This document shows positions 8,223 through 17,429 of a stretch of 40,214 nt of DNA, piece by piece. The DNA is from Bacteroidales bacterium (GTDB lineage Bacteria > Bacteroidota > Bacteroidia > Bacteroidales > JAIPAP01): positions 1-40,214 of the forward strand of contig JAIPAP010000027.1 of the NCBI GenBank assembly GCA_021740045.1. Direction: 5' to 3'. The notes under the pieces are model-generated. The model made no database searches. It saw only the letters and a program-made list of their open reading frames with translations, and had not been told where the DNA came from. A program made the position numbers and the translations under genes. Within the stretch, counting starts at the first letter, position 1. Every line of letters begins with the position of its first letter.

Positions 8223-9434
8223 ATGATCGAAAACCGCGATTTCATAGTATTTGGATTGCAACCCTGGGACTTAAACATTGGCAGCACCTGTAAGTACACT
8301 GCCAAGGAAATTGCCCGTAAAAACCGCGTGCTTTTTGTAAATAAACCGCTTATGAGAAGCGCTCAGTTTCGCGAAAAGCACAAACCTGAAGTCCAAAAAC
8401 GCCTCAATGTAATAAAAGGAAAAGAGCCTGAAATTGAACAGGTTGGAGACAATATATGGCTTTTCACACCCCCCACTGTTTTGGAATCGATCAATTGGAT
8501 CAATAACCCAAAAATTTTCAATTATTTTAATAAAGTCAACGATAAACGTTTCGCCAGGCACATCAACAGGGCCATTGAAAGAATGAACCTCCAGGATTAT
8601 ATTTTGCTTAATGACAATTCGATGCTGATCGGGTTTCATTTAAAGGAATTTCTCAAACCCAGTTTGTATATTTATTTGCTACGCGATGCGGTAACACAAG
8701 TTTATTATCATCGAAAGCATGGGGTTCGCATGGAACCGGAATTACTCAAAAAGGTCGACCTGGTAGTCACCAACTCGCATTATTTTGAGGAGTATGCCCA
8801 AAAATACAATCCGAACGCACATATGATCGGGCAAGGTTGTGATGTAGGTATGTACAGTGACCCCAAGGATAAGCTGGAGATCCCCCAGGATCTTAAAGAT
8901 ATTAAACGCCCCCTTATCGGATATACCGGCTCCTTAACCACCCGCAGGCTCGATATCGACCTGATTGCCGGTTTTGCAAAAGCTCGTCCCGATTGGAGTA
9001 TCGTATTGGTAGGGCCCGAAGATGAGGACTTCAAGAACAGTGAACTTCATCAAATTGATAATGTGATCTTTCTGGGTAGAAAAGACCCCGATGACCTCCC
9101 CTCATATGTAAAAGGCTTTGATGTGGCCATTAACCCGCAGGCTGTTAATGAAATCACCGACATTAATTACCCCCTGAAAATTGATGAGTACCTGGCCATG
9201 GGCAAACCGGTGGTAGCCACCAAAACCACCTTTATGCATTACTTTGAGGATCATACTTACCTTGCAAAGAATGCCAATGAGTATGTGGAAATGATCGATA
9301 GGGCATTAAAGGAAAATAACCAAGAAAAAATTCAGAGCAGGATGGCCTTTGCAGGCGAACACACTTGGGAAAATTTTGTTCATAAAATCTATAAGCACGC
9401 TAAACGAACGGAGCAACAGAAACAGAGCAAATGA
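8223..9434 (+). CDS. GT-B glycosyltransferase (TuaH-like), copy 1
   Basis: Protein of 403 residues. The N-terminal half starts RDFIVFGLQPWDLNIGST and has LLRDAVTQVYY and VDLVVTNSHYF, followed by IGYTGSLTTRRLD and IVLVGPEDEDF of a GT4-like C-terminal Rossmann fold. The donor region is INYPLKIDEYLAMGKPVVAT, where one glutamate (E in DEYLAMG) replaces the full E-x7-E motif. Such proteins occur in teichuronic-acid and exopolysaccharide loci. It overlaps the next, paralogous gene by 4 bp (ATGA), a sign of translational coupling. Sugar specificity cannot be assigned. Confidence 0.88.
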   Translation: MIENRDFIVFGLQPWDLNIGSTCKYTAKEIARKNRVLFVNKPLMRSAQFREKHKPEVQKRLNVIKGKEPEIEQVGDNIWLFTPPTVLESINWINNPKIFNYFNKVNDKRFARHINRAIERMNLQDYILLNDNSMLIGFHLKEFLKPSLYIYLLRDAVTQVYYHRKHGVRMEPELLKKVDLVVTNSHYFEEYAQKYNPNAHMIGQGCDVGMYSDPKDKLEIPQDLKDIKRPLIGYTGSLTTRRLDIDLIAGFAKARPDWSIVLVGPEDEDFKNSELHQIDNVIFLGRKDPDDLPSYVKGFDVAINPQAVNEITDINYPLKIDEYLAMGKPVVATKTTFMHYFEDHTYLAKNANEYVEMIDRALKENNQEKIQSRMAFAGEHTWENFVHKIYKHAKRTEQQKQSK

Positions 9435-10639
9435 TAAGAGGGAGGGATATTGTCATAACCGGATTGCAGGGTTGGGATAGTGATATTGGATCCAACTCTG
9501 TGAATATTGCCCAGGAATTTGCCCGCGACAATCGCGTGTTATTTGTTAATTATCCCCTCGATAGGCTTACCCGCTGGCGCCGCCGTAATGAACCCCGCAT
9601 CAAAAAACGTATCGATATCCTCAAAGGCCGGGAACCTGCTTTAGAAAAAGTTGCCGAAAATATCTGGAACCTGAATCCAACCGTGATACTGGAATCAATT
9701 AATCAATTGGGCCCAAAGCCTCTTTTTAATTACCTGAACAAGGTCAACAACCGGAGATATGCCCGCACTATTAGTAAGACTATTGATGAGCTAGGTTTTA
9801 AAGATATTATCCTTTTCGATGATAGCGATATGTATCGCAGTTTTTACCTGAAGGAATTGCTCAATACCCATACTTTTATCTACTACATCCGCGATAACAT
9901 GATTGCCACCGATTATTACCGGAAACATGGGGCTCGCATGGATAGCGCCCTGATCAGGAAGGCAGACGTAGTGGTGACTAATTCAGTTTACCTGGCCAAT
10001 TACGCCGGCCGGTTTAACCAGCATAGTTATGCCGTAGGGCAGGGTTGCGATCTGGAATTGTTCAACCCGGAAACGGTAACCAAGTTGCCTGATGATATTA
10101 AACAGATCCCCTCCCCTCGCATTGGGTACATGGGTTCGCTGCGATCAATAAGGCTCGATATAGAAAAACTGAAATATGCCGCAACACAAAAAACCGATTG
10201 GAATTTTGTTTTTGTGGGACCGGAAGATAATGATTTCAAGCAAAGCAAATTGCACGGGATGAAAAATGTGTATTTTCTGGGTGCGAAACAAGAGGAGTGG
10301 CTTCCTGCCTATGTGGCTGCATTCGACGTAGCCATAAATCCTCAAAAGGTAAATGAGATCACCATTGGGAATTACCCAAGAAAGGTAGATGAGTACCTGG
10401 CCATGGGTAAGCCTGTGGTGGCCACCCGCACCGATGCCATGATCCCCTTTAATGAATACACCTATCAAACCGAAAACAAAGAAGATTTTATTCAAAAAAT
10501 AGGGCAGGCATTAAAGGAAAATAACCCCAAGCTTGAACAACAGCGCAAGAAATTTGCTGAAACCCATACCTGGGAAAATAATGTTAAAGCGATATACGAG
10601 GCGGTGGAACGTGTTTGGAACAAATCAAAAAATGAATAA
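9431..10639 (+). CDS. GT-B glycosyltransferase (TuaH-like), copy 2
   Basis: Protein of 402 residues, a full-length paralogue of the preceding gene: RDIVITGLQGWDSDIGSNS, DIILFDDSDMY, YRKHGARMDSALIRKADVVVTNS, IGYMGSLRSIRLD, VFVGPEDNDF and YPRKVDEYLAMGKPVVAT correspond block by block. Like copy 1 it keeps only the second glutamate of the donor motif. Its start overlaps copy 1 by 4 bp and its stop shares one base with the next ATG (TAATG), so expression should be coupled. Together with the GT2 pair at 1965-3883 this is the second tandem glycosyltransferase duplication in the locus. It probably works on the same glycan as copy 1 (inference). Confidence 0.88.
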   Translation: MIRGRDIVITGLQGWDSDIGSNSVNIAQEFARDNRVLFVNYPLDRLTRWRRRNEPRIKKRIDILKGREPALEKVAENIWNLNPTVILESINQLGPKPLFNYLNKVNNRRYARTISKTIDELGFKDIILFDDSDMYRSFYLKELLNTHTFIYYIRDNMIATDYYRKHGARMDSALIRKADVVVTNSVYLANYAGRFNQHSYAVGQGCDLELFNPETVTKLPDDIKQIPSPRIGYMGSLRSIRLDIEKLKYAATQKTDWNFVFVGPEDNDFKQSKLHGMKNVYFLGAKQEEWLPAYVAAFDVAINPQKVNEITIGNYPRKVDEYLAMGKPVVATRTDAMIPFNEYTYQTENKEDFIQKIGQALKENNPKLEQQRKKFAETHTWENNVKAIYEAVERVWNKSKNE

Positions 10640-11256
10640 TGGGGGTAAAGGATAAAATAAAAGGAAATCCAAAATTAAAGAAACTGGCTATATGGGCATT
10701 AACACCTAACAGGCAGCCAAGACCACGTACCTGGGTTAAACTATTTGTAAATCCTTTTAAGCATAAAAGAGGAAAACATTCAGTGGTGAGAAAACGAACC
10801 CGTATGGATGTGTTCCCCTGGAACAATTTCGTTTTGGGTAGCAACAGCACCATCGAAGATTTTGCCACCATCAACAATGGGGTTGGCGATATTATCATCG
10901 GTAATAATACCCGTATCGGCTTGGGCAATACATTAATAGGGCCGGTAACCGTAGGCAATAATGTGATCTTCGCCCAAAATATAGTATGCTCGGGCCTGAA
11001 TCATGGCTATGAAGATATTCATACACCTCCCAAAGACCAGCCTACTGTATCGAAACCCATCCTTATAGAGGATGAGGTGTGGATTGGAGCCAATACAACC
11101 GTGGTGGCCGGTGTTACTATAGGAAAGCATGCTGTTATAGCAGCCGGCAGTGTAGTAACCAAGAGCGTACCACCCTTTTCCGTAGCTGCCGGAAATCCCG
11201 CACGCATATTAAAACAATACAACCGCGAAAGCGGGCAATGGGAAAGGGTGAAATAA
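10639..11256 (+). CDS. Hexapeptide-repeat (LbH) acyltransferase, WcaF/Maa-like
   Basis: Protein of 205 residues. A basic N-terminal extension (1-60) is followed by a left-handed beta-helix made of I-G-x-x-x hexads: IIIGNNTRIG (85-94), LIGPVTVGNNVIF (99-111), and after the catalytic loop IEDEVWIGANTTVVAGVTIGK (143-163) with VIAAGSVV. H122 in GLNHGYEDIH is the expected catalytic histidine of the acetyl-CoA-dependent O-acetyltransferase fold. VAAGNPARI closes the domain as in WcaF/LacA relatives. It probably O-acetylates a sugar of the polysaccharide or its precursor in the cytoplasm. It starts on the last base of the upstream stop codon and is followed 19 bp later by the FkbM gene. Confidence 0.92.
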   Translation: MGVKDKIKGNPKLKKLAIWALTPNRQPRPRTWVKLFVNPFKHKRGKHSVVRKRTRMDVFPWNNFVLGSNSTIEDFATINNGVGDIIIGNNTRIGLGNTLIGPVTVGNNVIFAQNIVCSGLNHGYEDIHTPPKDQPTVSKPILIEDEVWIGANTTVVAGVTIGKHAVIAAGSVVTKSVPPFSVAAGNPARILKQYNRESGQWERVK

Positions 11257-11275
11257 ACATGTGTAAACAAAAAAT

Positions 11276-12070
11276 ATGGGGAAGCTTATTACATTTTTGC
11301 GGTACATAAAAGATTTCATAAAAAACGGTGAAGTTAAGTTCATATTCAGTGCGATAAAGTATAAACTTTTTAAGAAGCCTGTTTCTAAGGAGCACTTGAT
11401 GCGAAGCAAACTGGGTTCCTTTTTTATACGCAAAGGCACCATCGATTTCATGTTTGCCAATTATGCCTACGAATGGAATGTAAAAAGTTTTGTATTAAAG
11501 CATTATAAAAACTATGATGTGTTTATCGATGTGGGCGCCAATATCGGCACCTATAGCATAATGATGGCTCAGGAAGGCTTGCAATGTTATGGCTTTGAAC
11601 CGGTTCAGGATAACTACCGGGCCTATTACATTAATGTATTACTCAACCGGCTTCAAAAAAAGATAACACCGGTAAACTGTGCCCTGGGCGATGTGGAAAA
11701 GGATGCCGAGTTTTATGTTGATCCGGTAAATACAGGGGCTTCACACATCACATACGAGCATAAACCCGACAATGTCCATGTTTCCATCTGCACCCTCGAT
11801 AGCTACCTGGAACAGTTCAATATTCCAAAAGATAAGCGCATCATGATCAAAATTGATGTGGAGGGCATGGAACCCGAAGTGATCAGGGGCGGGACCAGGT
11901 TTTTTACCGAATATCCGCATATGCTCATTATCCTCGAAAGTAAGCACAGCGAGGAAGACAGCATTAAGAATGAACTCGACAAACTGGGCACTTTCAGGTA
12001 TATGCGTGTTGATGCTTTCAACATGGCAAGCATCAAGGTTTATTATAAAAATGAAGAGGAAAATAAGTAA
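11276..12070 (+). CDS. FkbM family SAM-dependent methyltransferase
   Basis: Protein of 264 residues. FIDVGANIGTYSIMMA (83-98) is SAM-binding motif I, GFEPV (106-110) with E108 binds the ribose hydroxyls, and VNCALGD (133-139) and IKIDVEGMEPEVIRG (about 192-206) are hallmark FkbM blocks. FkbM proteins O-methylate sugars or polyketides, so a capping or decorating methylation of the glycan is likely. It has no membrane segment. It lies between the acyltransferase and the second membrane GT2 (17 bp gap), consistent with one transcript. Confidence 0.93.
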   Translation: MGKLITFLRYIKDFIKNGEVKFIFSAIKYKLFKKPVSKEHLMRSKLGSFFIRKGTIDFMFANYAYEWNVKSFVLKHYKNYDVFIDVGANIGTYSIMMAQEGLQCYGFEPVQDNYRAYYINVLLNRLQKKITPVNCALGDVEKDAEFYVDPVNTGASHITYEHKPDNVHVSICTLDSYLEQFNIPKDKRIMIKIDVEGMEPEVIRGGTRFFTEYPHMLIILESKHSEEDSIKNELDKLGTFRYMRVDAFNMASIKVYYKNEEENK

Positions 12071-12087
12071 TCCCTATATAGAAACAT

Positions 12088-13278
12088 ATGCTTACGGTAA
12101 AGATCATTTTTTGGGTGTTGGTGTTCCTGGTGTTCTATGCCTACCTGGGCTATGGAATTTTGTTGTTTGTGCTTGTCAAACTAAAGCGTTTATTTGGTTT
12201 AAGCCGCGAACATAAAGGAGAAAAGGACTACGAGCCGGAAGTCACCCTGTTTGTCGCCGCCTATAATGAAAAAGATTTTGTGGATAGGAAGGTGAAAAAT
12301 GCCCGCCAGCTCAATTATCCCAACGATAAACTAAGACAGGTTTGGGTAACCGACGGCTCCGACGACGGCACGCCTGAGCTGTTAAAACAATATCCCGATG
12401 TGGAAGTTTACCATTTACCCGAGCGTAACGGTAAGATAGGGGCAATGAACCGGGGCATTAAACTTGTTGAATCGCCCATCGTGGTTTTTTCCGATGCCAA
12501 TACCGACCTGGGAAAAGATTCTATTAAAGAGATCGTACGTTTATTTCGAGATCCAAAAGTAGGCTGTGTTTCGGGTGAAAAACGCATTCAATCCAAGGAA
12601 AAAGATACGGCTGCAGGAGCCGGTGAAGGCATTTACTGGAAATATGAATCAATGCTTAAAAAATGGGATGCCGAGCTATACTCGGTGGTTGGCGCTGCAG
12701 GCGAACTATTTGCCGTTCGCACCAAGTTATTTCAGGAAGTTGAACGCGATACTCTTTTGGATGACTTTATCGTTTCCTTGCGCATAGCCATGCAGGGGTA
12801 CACCATACAATACAACCCCAACGCTTATGCCCTTGAAACAGCTTCGGCCAATGTAAAGGAAGAGCTAAAACGCAAAGTAAGGATCTCGGCAGGAGGGTTA
12901 CAGTCCATTATTCGCTTGAAATCTTTGCTTAATCCATTTAAACATGGAATACTCACCTTTCAATATATCTCACACCGGGTGCTGCGATGGACAGTAGCGC
13001 CCTTTAGCCTCCTCGTTATTTTTATCCTTAATCTGATAGCTGCACTGGAAGCCGGCCTGTTTACAACTACCCTCTACCCTATTCTGTTTTGGTTGCAGGT
13101 GGTATTCTACCTGCTGGCATCATTGGGATGGTATCTCGAAAACCGGCAAATTCGCCTAAAGGTATTGTTTATTCCATACTACTTCCTCATGATGAATTAT
13201 TCGGTATTCCAGGGGTTAAGACGATTGATCAGAAAACAGCAGTCGGTTAATTGGGAAAGAGCCAAGCGGGGTAAGTAA
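12088..13278 (+). CDS. Membrane family 2 glycosyltransferase
   Basis: Protein of 396 residues. One N-terminal membrane helix (about 5-30) precedes a GT-A domain: VTLFVAAYNEKDFV (52-65), VWVTDGSDDGT (85-95, D89), VVFSDANTD (132-140, DAN), GAAGELFAVR, TLLDDFIVSLR with the acidic pair, and RKVRISAGG in place of a standard QxxRW block. C-terminal membrane segments follow (about 307-335 and 340-380). The layout is that of biofilm PgaC/BcsA-like synthases, though it is a shorter form. It might be the initiating or polymer-extending enzyme. A 68 bp gap precedes the beta-helix protein. Confidence 0.91.
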   Translation: MLTVKIIFWVLVFLVFYAYLGYGILLFVLVKLKRLFGLSREHKGEKDYEPEVTLFVAAYNEKDFVDRKVKNARQLNYPNDKLRQVWVTDGSDDGTPELLKQYPDVEVYHLPERNGKIGAMNRGIKLVESPIVVFSDANTDLGKDSIKEIVRLFRDPKVGCVSGEKRIQSKEKDTAAGAGEGIYWKYESMLKKWDAELYSVVGAAGELFAVRTKLFQEVERDTLLDDFIVSLRIAMQGYTIQYNPNAYALETASANVKEELKRKVRISAGGLQSIIRLKSLLNPFKHGILTFQYISHRVLRWTVAPFSLLVIFILNLIAALEAGLFTTTLYPILFWLQVVFYLLASLGWYLENRQIRLKVLFIPYYFLMMNYSVFQGLRRLIRKQQSVNWERAKRGK

Positions 13279-13346
13279 AAAGCAATTTGTAATGGGAATG
13301 AAAAACGAACAGGCTGTTAAAACGTTATACATAATAAAATTTTGCA

Positions 13347-15026
13347 ATGCATAAGGCTATAAAAAACTTCGGCTTTCTATTCAGCATTTTGGCAATGCTC
13401 TCGCCAATCACCGGCATTGCACAAAGTAAATCAAATTATGCCTTCGATCCCGGTAACTATGTTATTGATGGCAACGATCACAATTTTAACCCCGGCGATA
13501 CCATTACGCTCATGCCCGGTAACTGGCATTTCCTGTTATTAAAAAATGTCCATGGATCTGAGGATGCCCCCATCACAGTAAAAAACGGCGATGGAATCGT
13601 TAAAGTTGATTCCAATCATTATTTCGGGATCAAGATTGGAAATTGTTCATACATTAAATTCAGCGGTGCAGGAAACGATGAGAATTATTACGGCATTCAA
13701 ATATTGCGCACGGTGGGCGCCGGCTTATCCATTGATGATTTAAGCAGTGATGTGGAAGTTGAACAGGTTGAAATTGCCAACGTACCTTATGCAGGAATTT
13801 ACGCCAAAACCGATCCGAATTGTACCTTTGAATCATTGCGCGACAACTTCACCATGTTCAACACCATTATTCACGACTGCTATATTCACGATGTAGGTAA
13901 TGAAGGCTTGTACATCGGAAGCTCAAAATACAATGGAACAGAGATCACCTGTGATGGACAGGACACCTTGGTTTATCCCCATGTAAATAAGGGCGTTCAA
14001 GTTTATAACAATATTATTGAAAATACCGGTTGGGATGGAATACAGGTAAGCTCGGCAGTGGCCGATTGCCAAATCTATGATAACCTGGTTATTGAAGATA
14101 GTAAAGCTGCCGTTGACTTCCAGATGAGCGGCGTACTTATCGGAGGAGGATCGCAATGCGATTGCTATAACAATATTATCAGAGACGGCCTGGGCGACGG
14201 AATTGATATATTGGGGTTGGGAAACCAAAAGATATACAATAACTTAATTGTTAATCCGGGCCGCGATTATAACGAGAAAAATGTTGCATACCCCGAAAAA
14301 CACGGTATTTATATTGGTGATGTAAACACCCTGCCCGATGCCAGTTTTTATTTTTTCAACAATACCATTGTGAACCCGAAAACCTTTGGTATTAAAATGA
14401 CCAACGAAGCATCGGATGGTAACAAAGCTTATAACAACATCATAGTGAAATCCGGGGCTTATAACACATACGGCGACGGTTCCTACATAAGGATAGAGAA
14501 TCAGAATATCGAATTCGATATTTCCAACAATTACTTCTCGCCTGTATTCAAACACATTAAATTTACCGACACAGTAGTGGGTAATTTTACGCTTCGCAAA
14601 AATTCCCCGGCTATCGATGCCGGTATCAACCTGGGAAGCTATGGTGTGAATTTCGACCTGTATAACAATACCCGACCCTATGGTAATGCTTTTGACATAG
14701 GCGCCTTCGAATATAACCCCAATAATGTGGGCATTATCGAATTTAAAGAAACAAAAGGTCTCTTAAAAGGAAATTACCCCAATCCGTTCAAAAACAAAAC
14801 CATCATCGAATACGAGCTACCTGAACCTTCGCGGGTAAAATTGATGATATTTTCACCGCAAGGCAAACTTATAAGGATACTGGAAAATGAGCAGAAAAGC
14901 ACCGGTAAGCATAAAGCCACTTTTCAACCCGGTAACCTGGCCGGCGGATTATATTTCTACAAACTTTGGGTAGACGATCAGTCCTTTACCAAAAAAATGT
15001 TATTTTTAACAAATCAAAATAAATAG
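13347..15026 (+). CDS. Secreted right-handed beta-helix protein with T9SS type A sorting domain
   Basis: Protein of 559 residues with a signal peptide (about 1-26, cleavage near GIAQS). Residues about 110-400 are a parallel beta-helix with many N-N-I-I and Y-N-N-I/L rungs (IYDNLVIED, VYNNIIENTG, IYNNLIVNPG, FFNNTIVNP). SPAIDAGINLGSYG and FDIGAFEYNP (about 427-462) match the end of choice-of-anchor Q-type domains. From about 472, GNYPNPFKNKTIIEYELP through GGLYFYKLW to the end is a type A T9SS C-terminal sorting domain, so the protein should be exported across the outer membrane and anchored or released. Beta-helix folds include polysaccharide lyases and epimerases. Within this locus a role in trimming, modifying or binding the exported polymer is plausible, but no catalytic residue could be assigned. 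Confidence 0.9.
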   Translation: MHKAIKNFGFLFSILAMLSPITGIAQSKSNYAFDPGNYVIDGNDHNFNPGDTITLMPGNWHFLLLKNVHGSEDAPITVKNGDGIVKVDSNHYFGIKIGNCSYIKFSGAGNDENYYGIQILRTVGAGLSIDDLSSDVEVEQVEIANVPYAGIYAKTDPNCTFESLRDNFTMFNTIIHDCYIHDVGNEGLYIGSSKYNGTEITCDGQDTLVYPHVNKGVQVYNNIIENTGWDGIQVSSAVADCQIYDNLVIEDSKAAVDFQMSGVLIGGGSQCDCYNNIIRDGLGDGIDILGLGNQKIYNNLIVNPGRDYNEKNVAYPEKHGIYIGDVNTLPDASFYFFNNTIVNPKTFGIKMTNEASDGNKAYNNIIVKSGAYNTYGDGSYIRIENQNIEFDISNNYFSPVFKHIKFTDTVVGNFTLRKNSPAIDAGINLGSYGVNFDLYNNTRPYGNAFDIGAFEYNPNNVGIIEFKETKGLLKGNYPNPFKNKTIIEYELPEPSRVKLMIFSPQGKLIRILENEQKSTGKHKATFQPGNLAGGLYFYKLWVDDQSFTKKMLFLTNQNK

Positions 15027-15031
15027 CAGCC

Positions 15032-15877
15032 TTGAAAGCAAGTGATCGAATTGTAAAGTCAATAAAAAGCATACTTAAATCTTTTGTACCCTATAACCTC
15101 GGAGTTAAAATTCGAGGCGGATGGCAAAAGTTTATGGGATTCTACTACCGTGGCAACAACGTTTATTGCCCCTATTGCGGGCAGTCGTTCAAGCGCATGT
15201 TGCCCGGGGGTATGGAATATAAAGTGATTGAAGAAAGGGATATTGTTGGAGGTGGCTATCGCGATAATATCGTGTGCCCAAGATGTTATTCCACCGATCG
15301 TGACAGGCTGATCTATCTTTACCTTAACCATAAAACCTCCGTTTTTTCGCAACCCATCAAATTACTTCACATTGCTCCTGAAGGACCGGTGCGGGCATTA
15401 CTGCGAAAATACAACAACATCGAGTATTATACCGGCGACAAATTCACCGAAGGTTACAATGATTACTATTACGACCGTGACATCATCCAAATGGATATCA
15501 CCGATATTCAATATGAAGATGAATCCTTCGATGCCATCATCTGCAATCATGTGTTGGAGCACATTTTAAACGACCGGCTGGCTATGTCGGAGATATACCG
15601 GGTAATGAAACCCGGTGGATGGGCGGTGCTGCAAGTACCCATTGCCCGTTCGCTCGAAAAAGGACTTGAGATTGAAACCAAAAGTAATAAAGAACGGGAG
15701 GACCTTTTCGGGCAGTTCGATCATGTCCGGTTATATGGGCTCGATTATCCCAAAAGACTGGAACAAGCAGGTTTTAAGGTTAATATTTTAAATCCGGCCC
15801 GGGAACAATGGCCCTTTGACCTGAAAAAATATGCCATAAACGAGGAAGAAAATTTATACGTAGCACAAAAACTATGA
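15032..15877 (+). CDS. SAM-dependent methyltransferase with N-terminal zinc ribbon
   Basis: Protein of 281 residues starting at TTG, 5 bp after the beta-helix stop; the next in-frame ATG (15134) would remove 34 residues and leave a shortened N-terminus. Two cysteine pairs, C46-P-Y-C49 and C82-P-R-C85, form a likely zinc ribbon. The class I methyltransferase domain follows: LLHIAPEG (degenerate motif I), ITDIQYEDESFDAIICNHVLEH and EIYRVMKPGGWAVLQVP. The methyl acceptor is unknown; glycan or cell-envelope targets are suggested only by context. The stop overlaps the next start by 4 bp (ATGA), which couples the methyltransferase to a histidine kinase. Confidence 0.85.
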   Translation: MKASDRIVKSIKSILKSFVPYNLGVKIRGGWQKFMGFYYRGNNVYCPYCGQSFKRMLPGGMEYKVIEERDIVGGGYRDNIVCPRCYSTDRDRLIYLYLNHKTSVFSQPIKLLHIAPEGPVRALLRKYNNIEYYTGDKFTEGYNDYYYDRDIIQMDITDIQYEDESFDAIICNHVLEHILNDRLAMSEIYRVMKPGGWAVLQVPIARSLEKGLEIETKSNKEREDLFGQFDHVRLYGLDYPKRLEQAGFKVNILNPAREQWPFDLKKYAINEEENLYVAQKL

Positions 15878-17418
15878 TTTGGGCTATAAACATCCTTAAT
15901 ATTGAAAATCTCGCCTCCACTGTATTCATTTTATTGCAGAACAACACCGGTATGGTTTCGGGTTCGGTTTTTTACTATTTTATACCTGTTATCATAGCGC
16001 TCATAGCCGGGCTCGGTTATTTCCTATACGTCAATCAAAAGCTTAAAAAACAATACGCTGAAAAACTAAAGGAAAAAGATGCCAAGATTGACGAACAGCA
16101 ATCCAGGTTATCACAATTCAATCAAAAACTTGAGGAGGAAATAAAGGAGCGGACCACCCAACTTCGAAAAGAGCTCGATGAACGTAAAAAGGTGGATGTT
16201 TCGCTAAAGAAAGCACTCAAGCAAGCAGAAGACGCCAATTACCTTAAAAATGCCTTCCTGTCGAATATGAGTCATGAAATCCGCACCCCGCTTAATGGCA
16301 TTATAGGATTTTCGAGCCTGCTGGAGCAAGAGCTTTCCATGATCGAAAACGAGGAGCTATTCGAATATGCCAAGGGCATTTCCCAAAGCGGGGAGCGCCT
16401 GCTTCACCTGTTGAATAATGTTATCGACATTTCCCGTATCGAAGCCAATGACTTGGAAATCGATTTGCGATCTTGCGATGTAAATGATGTGGCCGAAAAA
16501 ACCGGCGACCTTTATAGCTTTACAGCCAATGAAAAAGGGCTCAAGTTTAATTTCACCCCAGGCGAAATTCCCCAGGCAATGGCTGATGAGAGTAACCTCT
16601 CACGGATTTTAAGTGACATTATCGATAATTCGGTAAAATATACCGAGCGGGGCTTTATTAATATATCCACCGGCTTTGATAAGACGCAAAACGAAATATT
16701 TATCCGGGTAAAAGATACCGGCATTGGTATCGATTCGGCTTTTCTACCCGATATTTTCGAGGCTTTCAGGCAGGAATCACTGGGATATTCCCGTAAATAC
16801 CAAGGCGCCGGTTTGGGTCTTCCCCTGGCAAAGCGCCTTACCGAGCTCATGAATGGCCGCATCGATGTGGATTCGGTAAAAGGGATAGGCACCACCGTTA
16901 CGGTATATCTTCCATCGGCCAAAGAAAAAGCCGAAGAGGAAAAGAAACCCGCAGAAGCCCCTGAAAAAGCAAGCAAGGAAGAGAGTAAAAAGAAATCAAC
17001 ACCATATGAACAAGTAGTGGTCTTTGTAGTGGAAGATGACCGCATGAACCGCTTGGTGCTGCAAAAAATGCTCGATTCCAAGTACAAGATCATTATGGCG
17101 GTTGATGGCGAAGAAACCATTAAAAAAGTAAAGGATTATTACGACCATGGCCAGCTTTTCGATATCATGCTGTTCGATATTAATCTACCAGCCCCTTGGG
17201 ACGGCATAAAGCTAATGAAAGAGATCAAACAGAAATGGCCCGAATACAAACAAGTACCCTTTGTGGCACAAACGGCCTATGCCATGAGCGGGGATAAGGA
17301 ACGGTTTTTGGAAGCCGGTTTCGATGATTATTTGCCCAAACCGGTGGTGCAAGGAAAGTTGTTTAACATCATTGATGTACAACTGCAAAAATTCCGTGAA
17401 GTATATAATGAATCATAA
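15874..17418 (+). CDS. Membrane-anchored hybrid histidine kinase (HisKA-HATPase-REC)
   Basis: Protein of 514 residues. One clear membrane helix (about 33-53; a weaker hydrophobic stretch lies at 1-22) leads into a coiled coil (about 55-125) with no PAS or HAMP domain. HisKA has NMSHEIRTPLNGIIGF with phosphoacceptor H134. HATPase shows the N box ILSDIIDNSVKYTE, G1 VKDTGIGID and G2 GAGLGLPLAKRL. A charged linker (about 350-375, rich in E, K, A and P) joins to a receiver domain with VVEDDRMN and D435 in LFDINLP. With almost no periplasmic sensor, its signal may come from the membrane or a partner. It probably controls or monitors the polysaccharide locus whose operon it ends, with the next gene 11 bp downstream (inference). 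Confidence 0.93.
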   Translation: MIWAINILNIENLASTVFILLQNNTGMVSGSVFYYFIPVIIALIAGLGYFLYVNQKLKKQYAEKLKEKDAKIDEQQSRLSQFNQKLEEEIKERTTQLRKELDERKKVDVSLKKALKQAEDANYLKNAFLSNMSHEIRTPLNGIIGFSSLLEQELSMIENEELFEYAKGISQSGERLLHLLNNVIDISRIEANDLEIDLRSCDVNDVAEKTGDLYSFTANEKGLKFNFTPGEIPQAMADESNLSRILSDIIDNSVKYTERGFINISTGFDKTQNEIFIRVKDTGIGIDSAFLPDIFEAFRQESLGYSRKYQGAGLGLPLAKRLTELMNGRIDVDSVKGIGTTVTVYLPSAKEKAEEEKKPAEAPEKASKEESKKKSTPYEQVVVFVVEDDRMNRLVLQKMLDSKYKIIMAVDGEETIKKVKDYYDHGQLFDIMLFDINLPAPWDGIKLMKEIKQKWPEYKQVPFVAQTAYAMSGDKERFLEAGFDDYLPKPVVQGKLFNIIDVQLQKFREVYNES

Positions 17419-17429
17419 GTAAAAACAAT

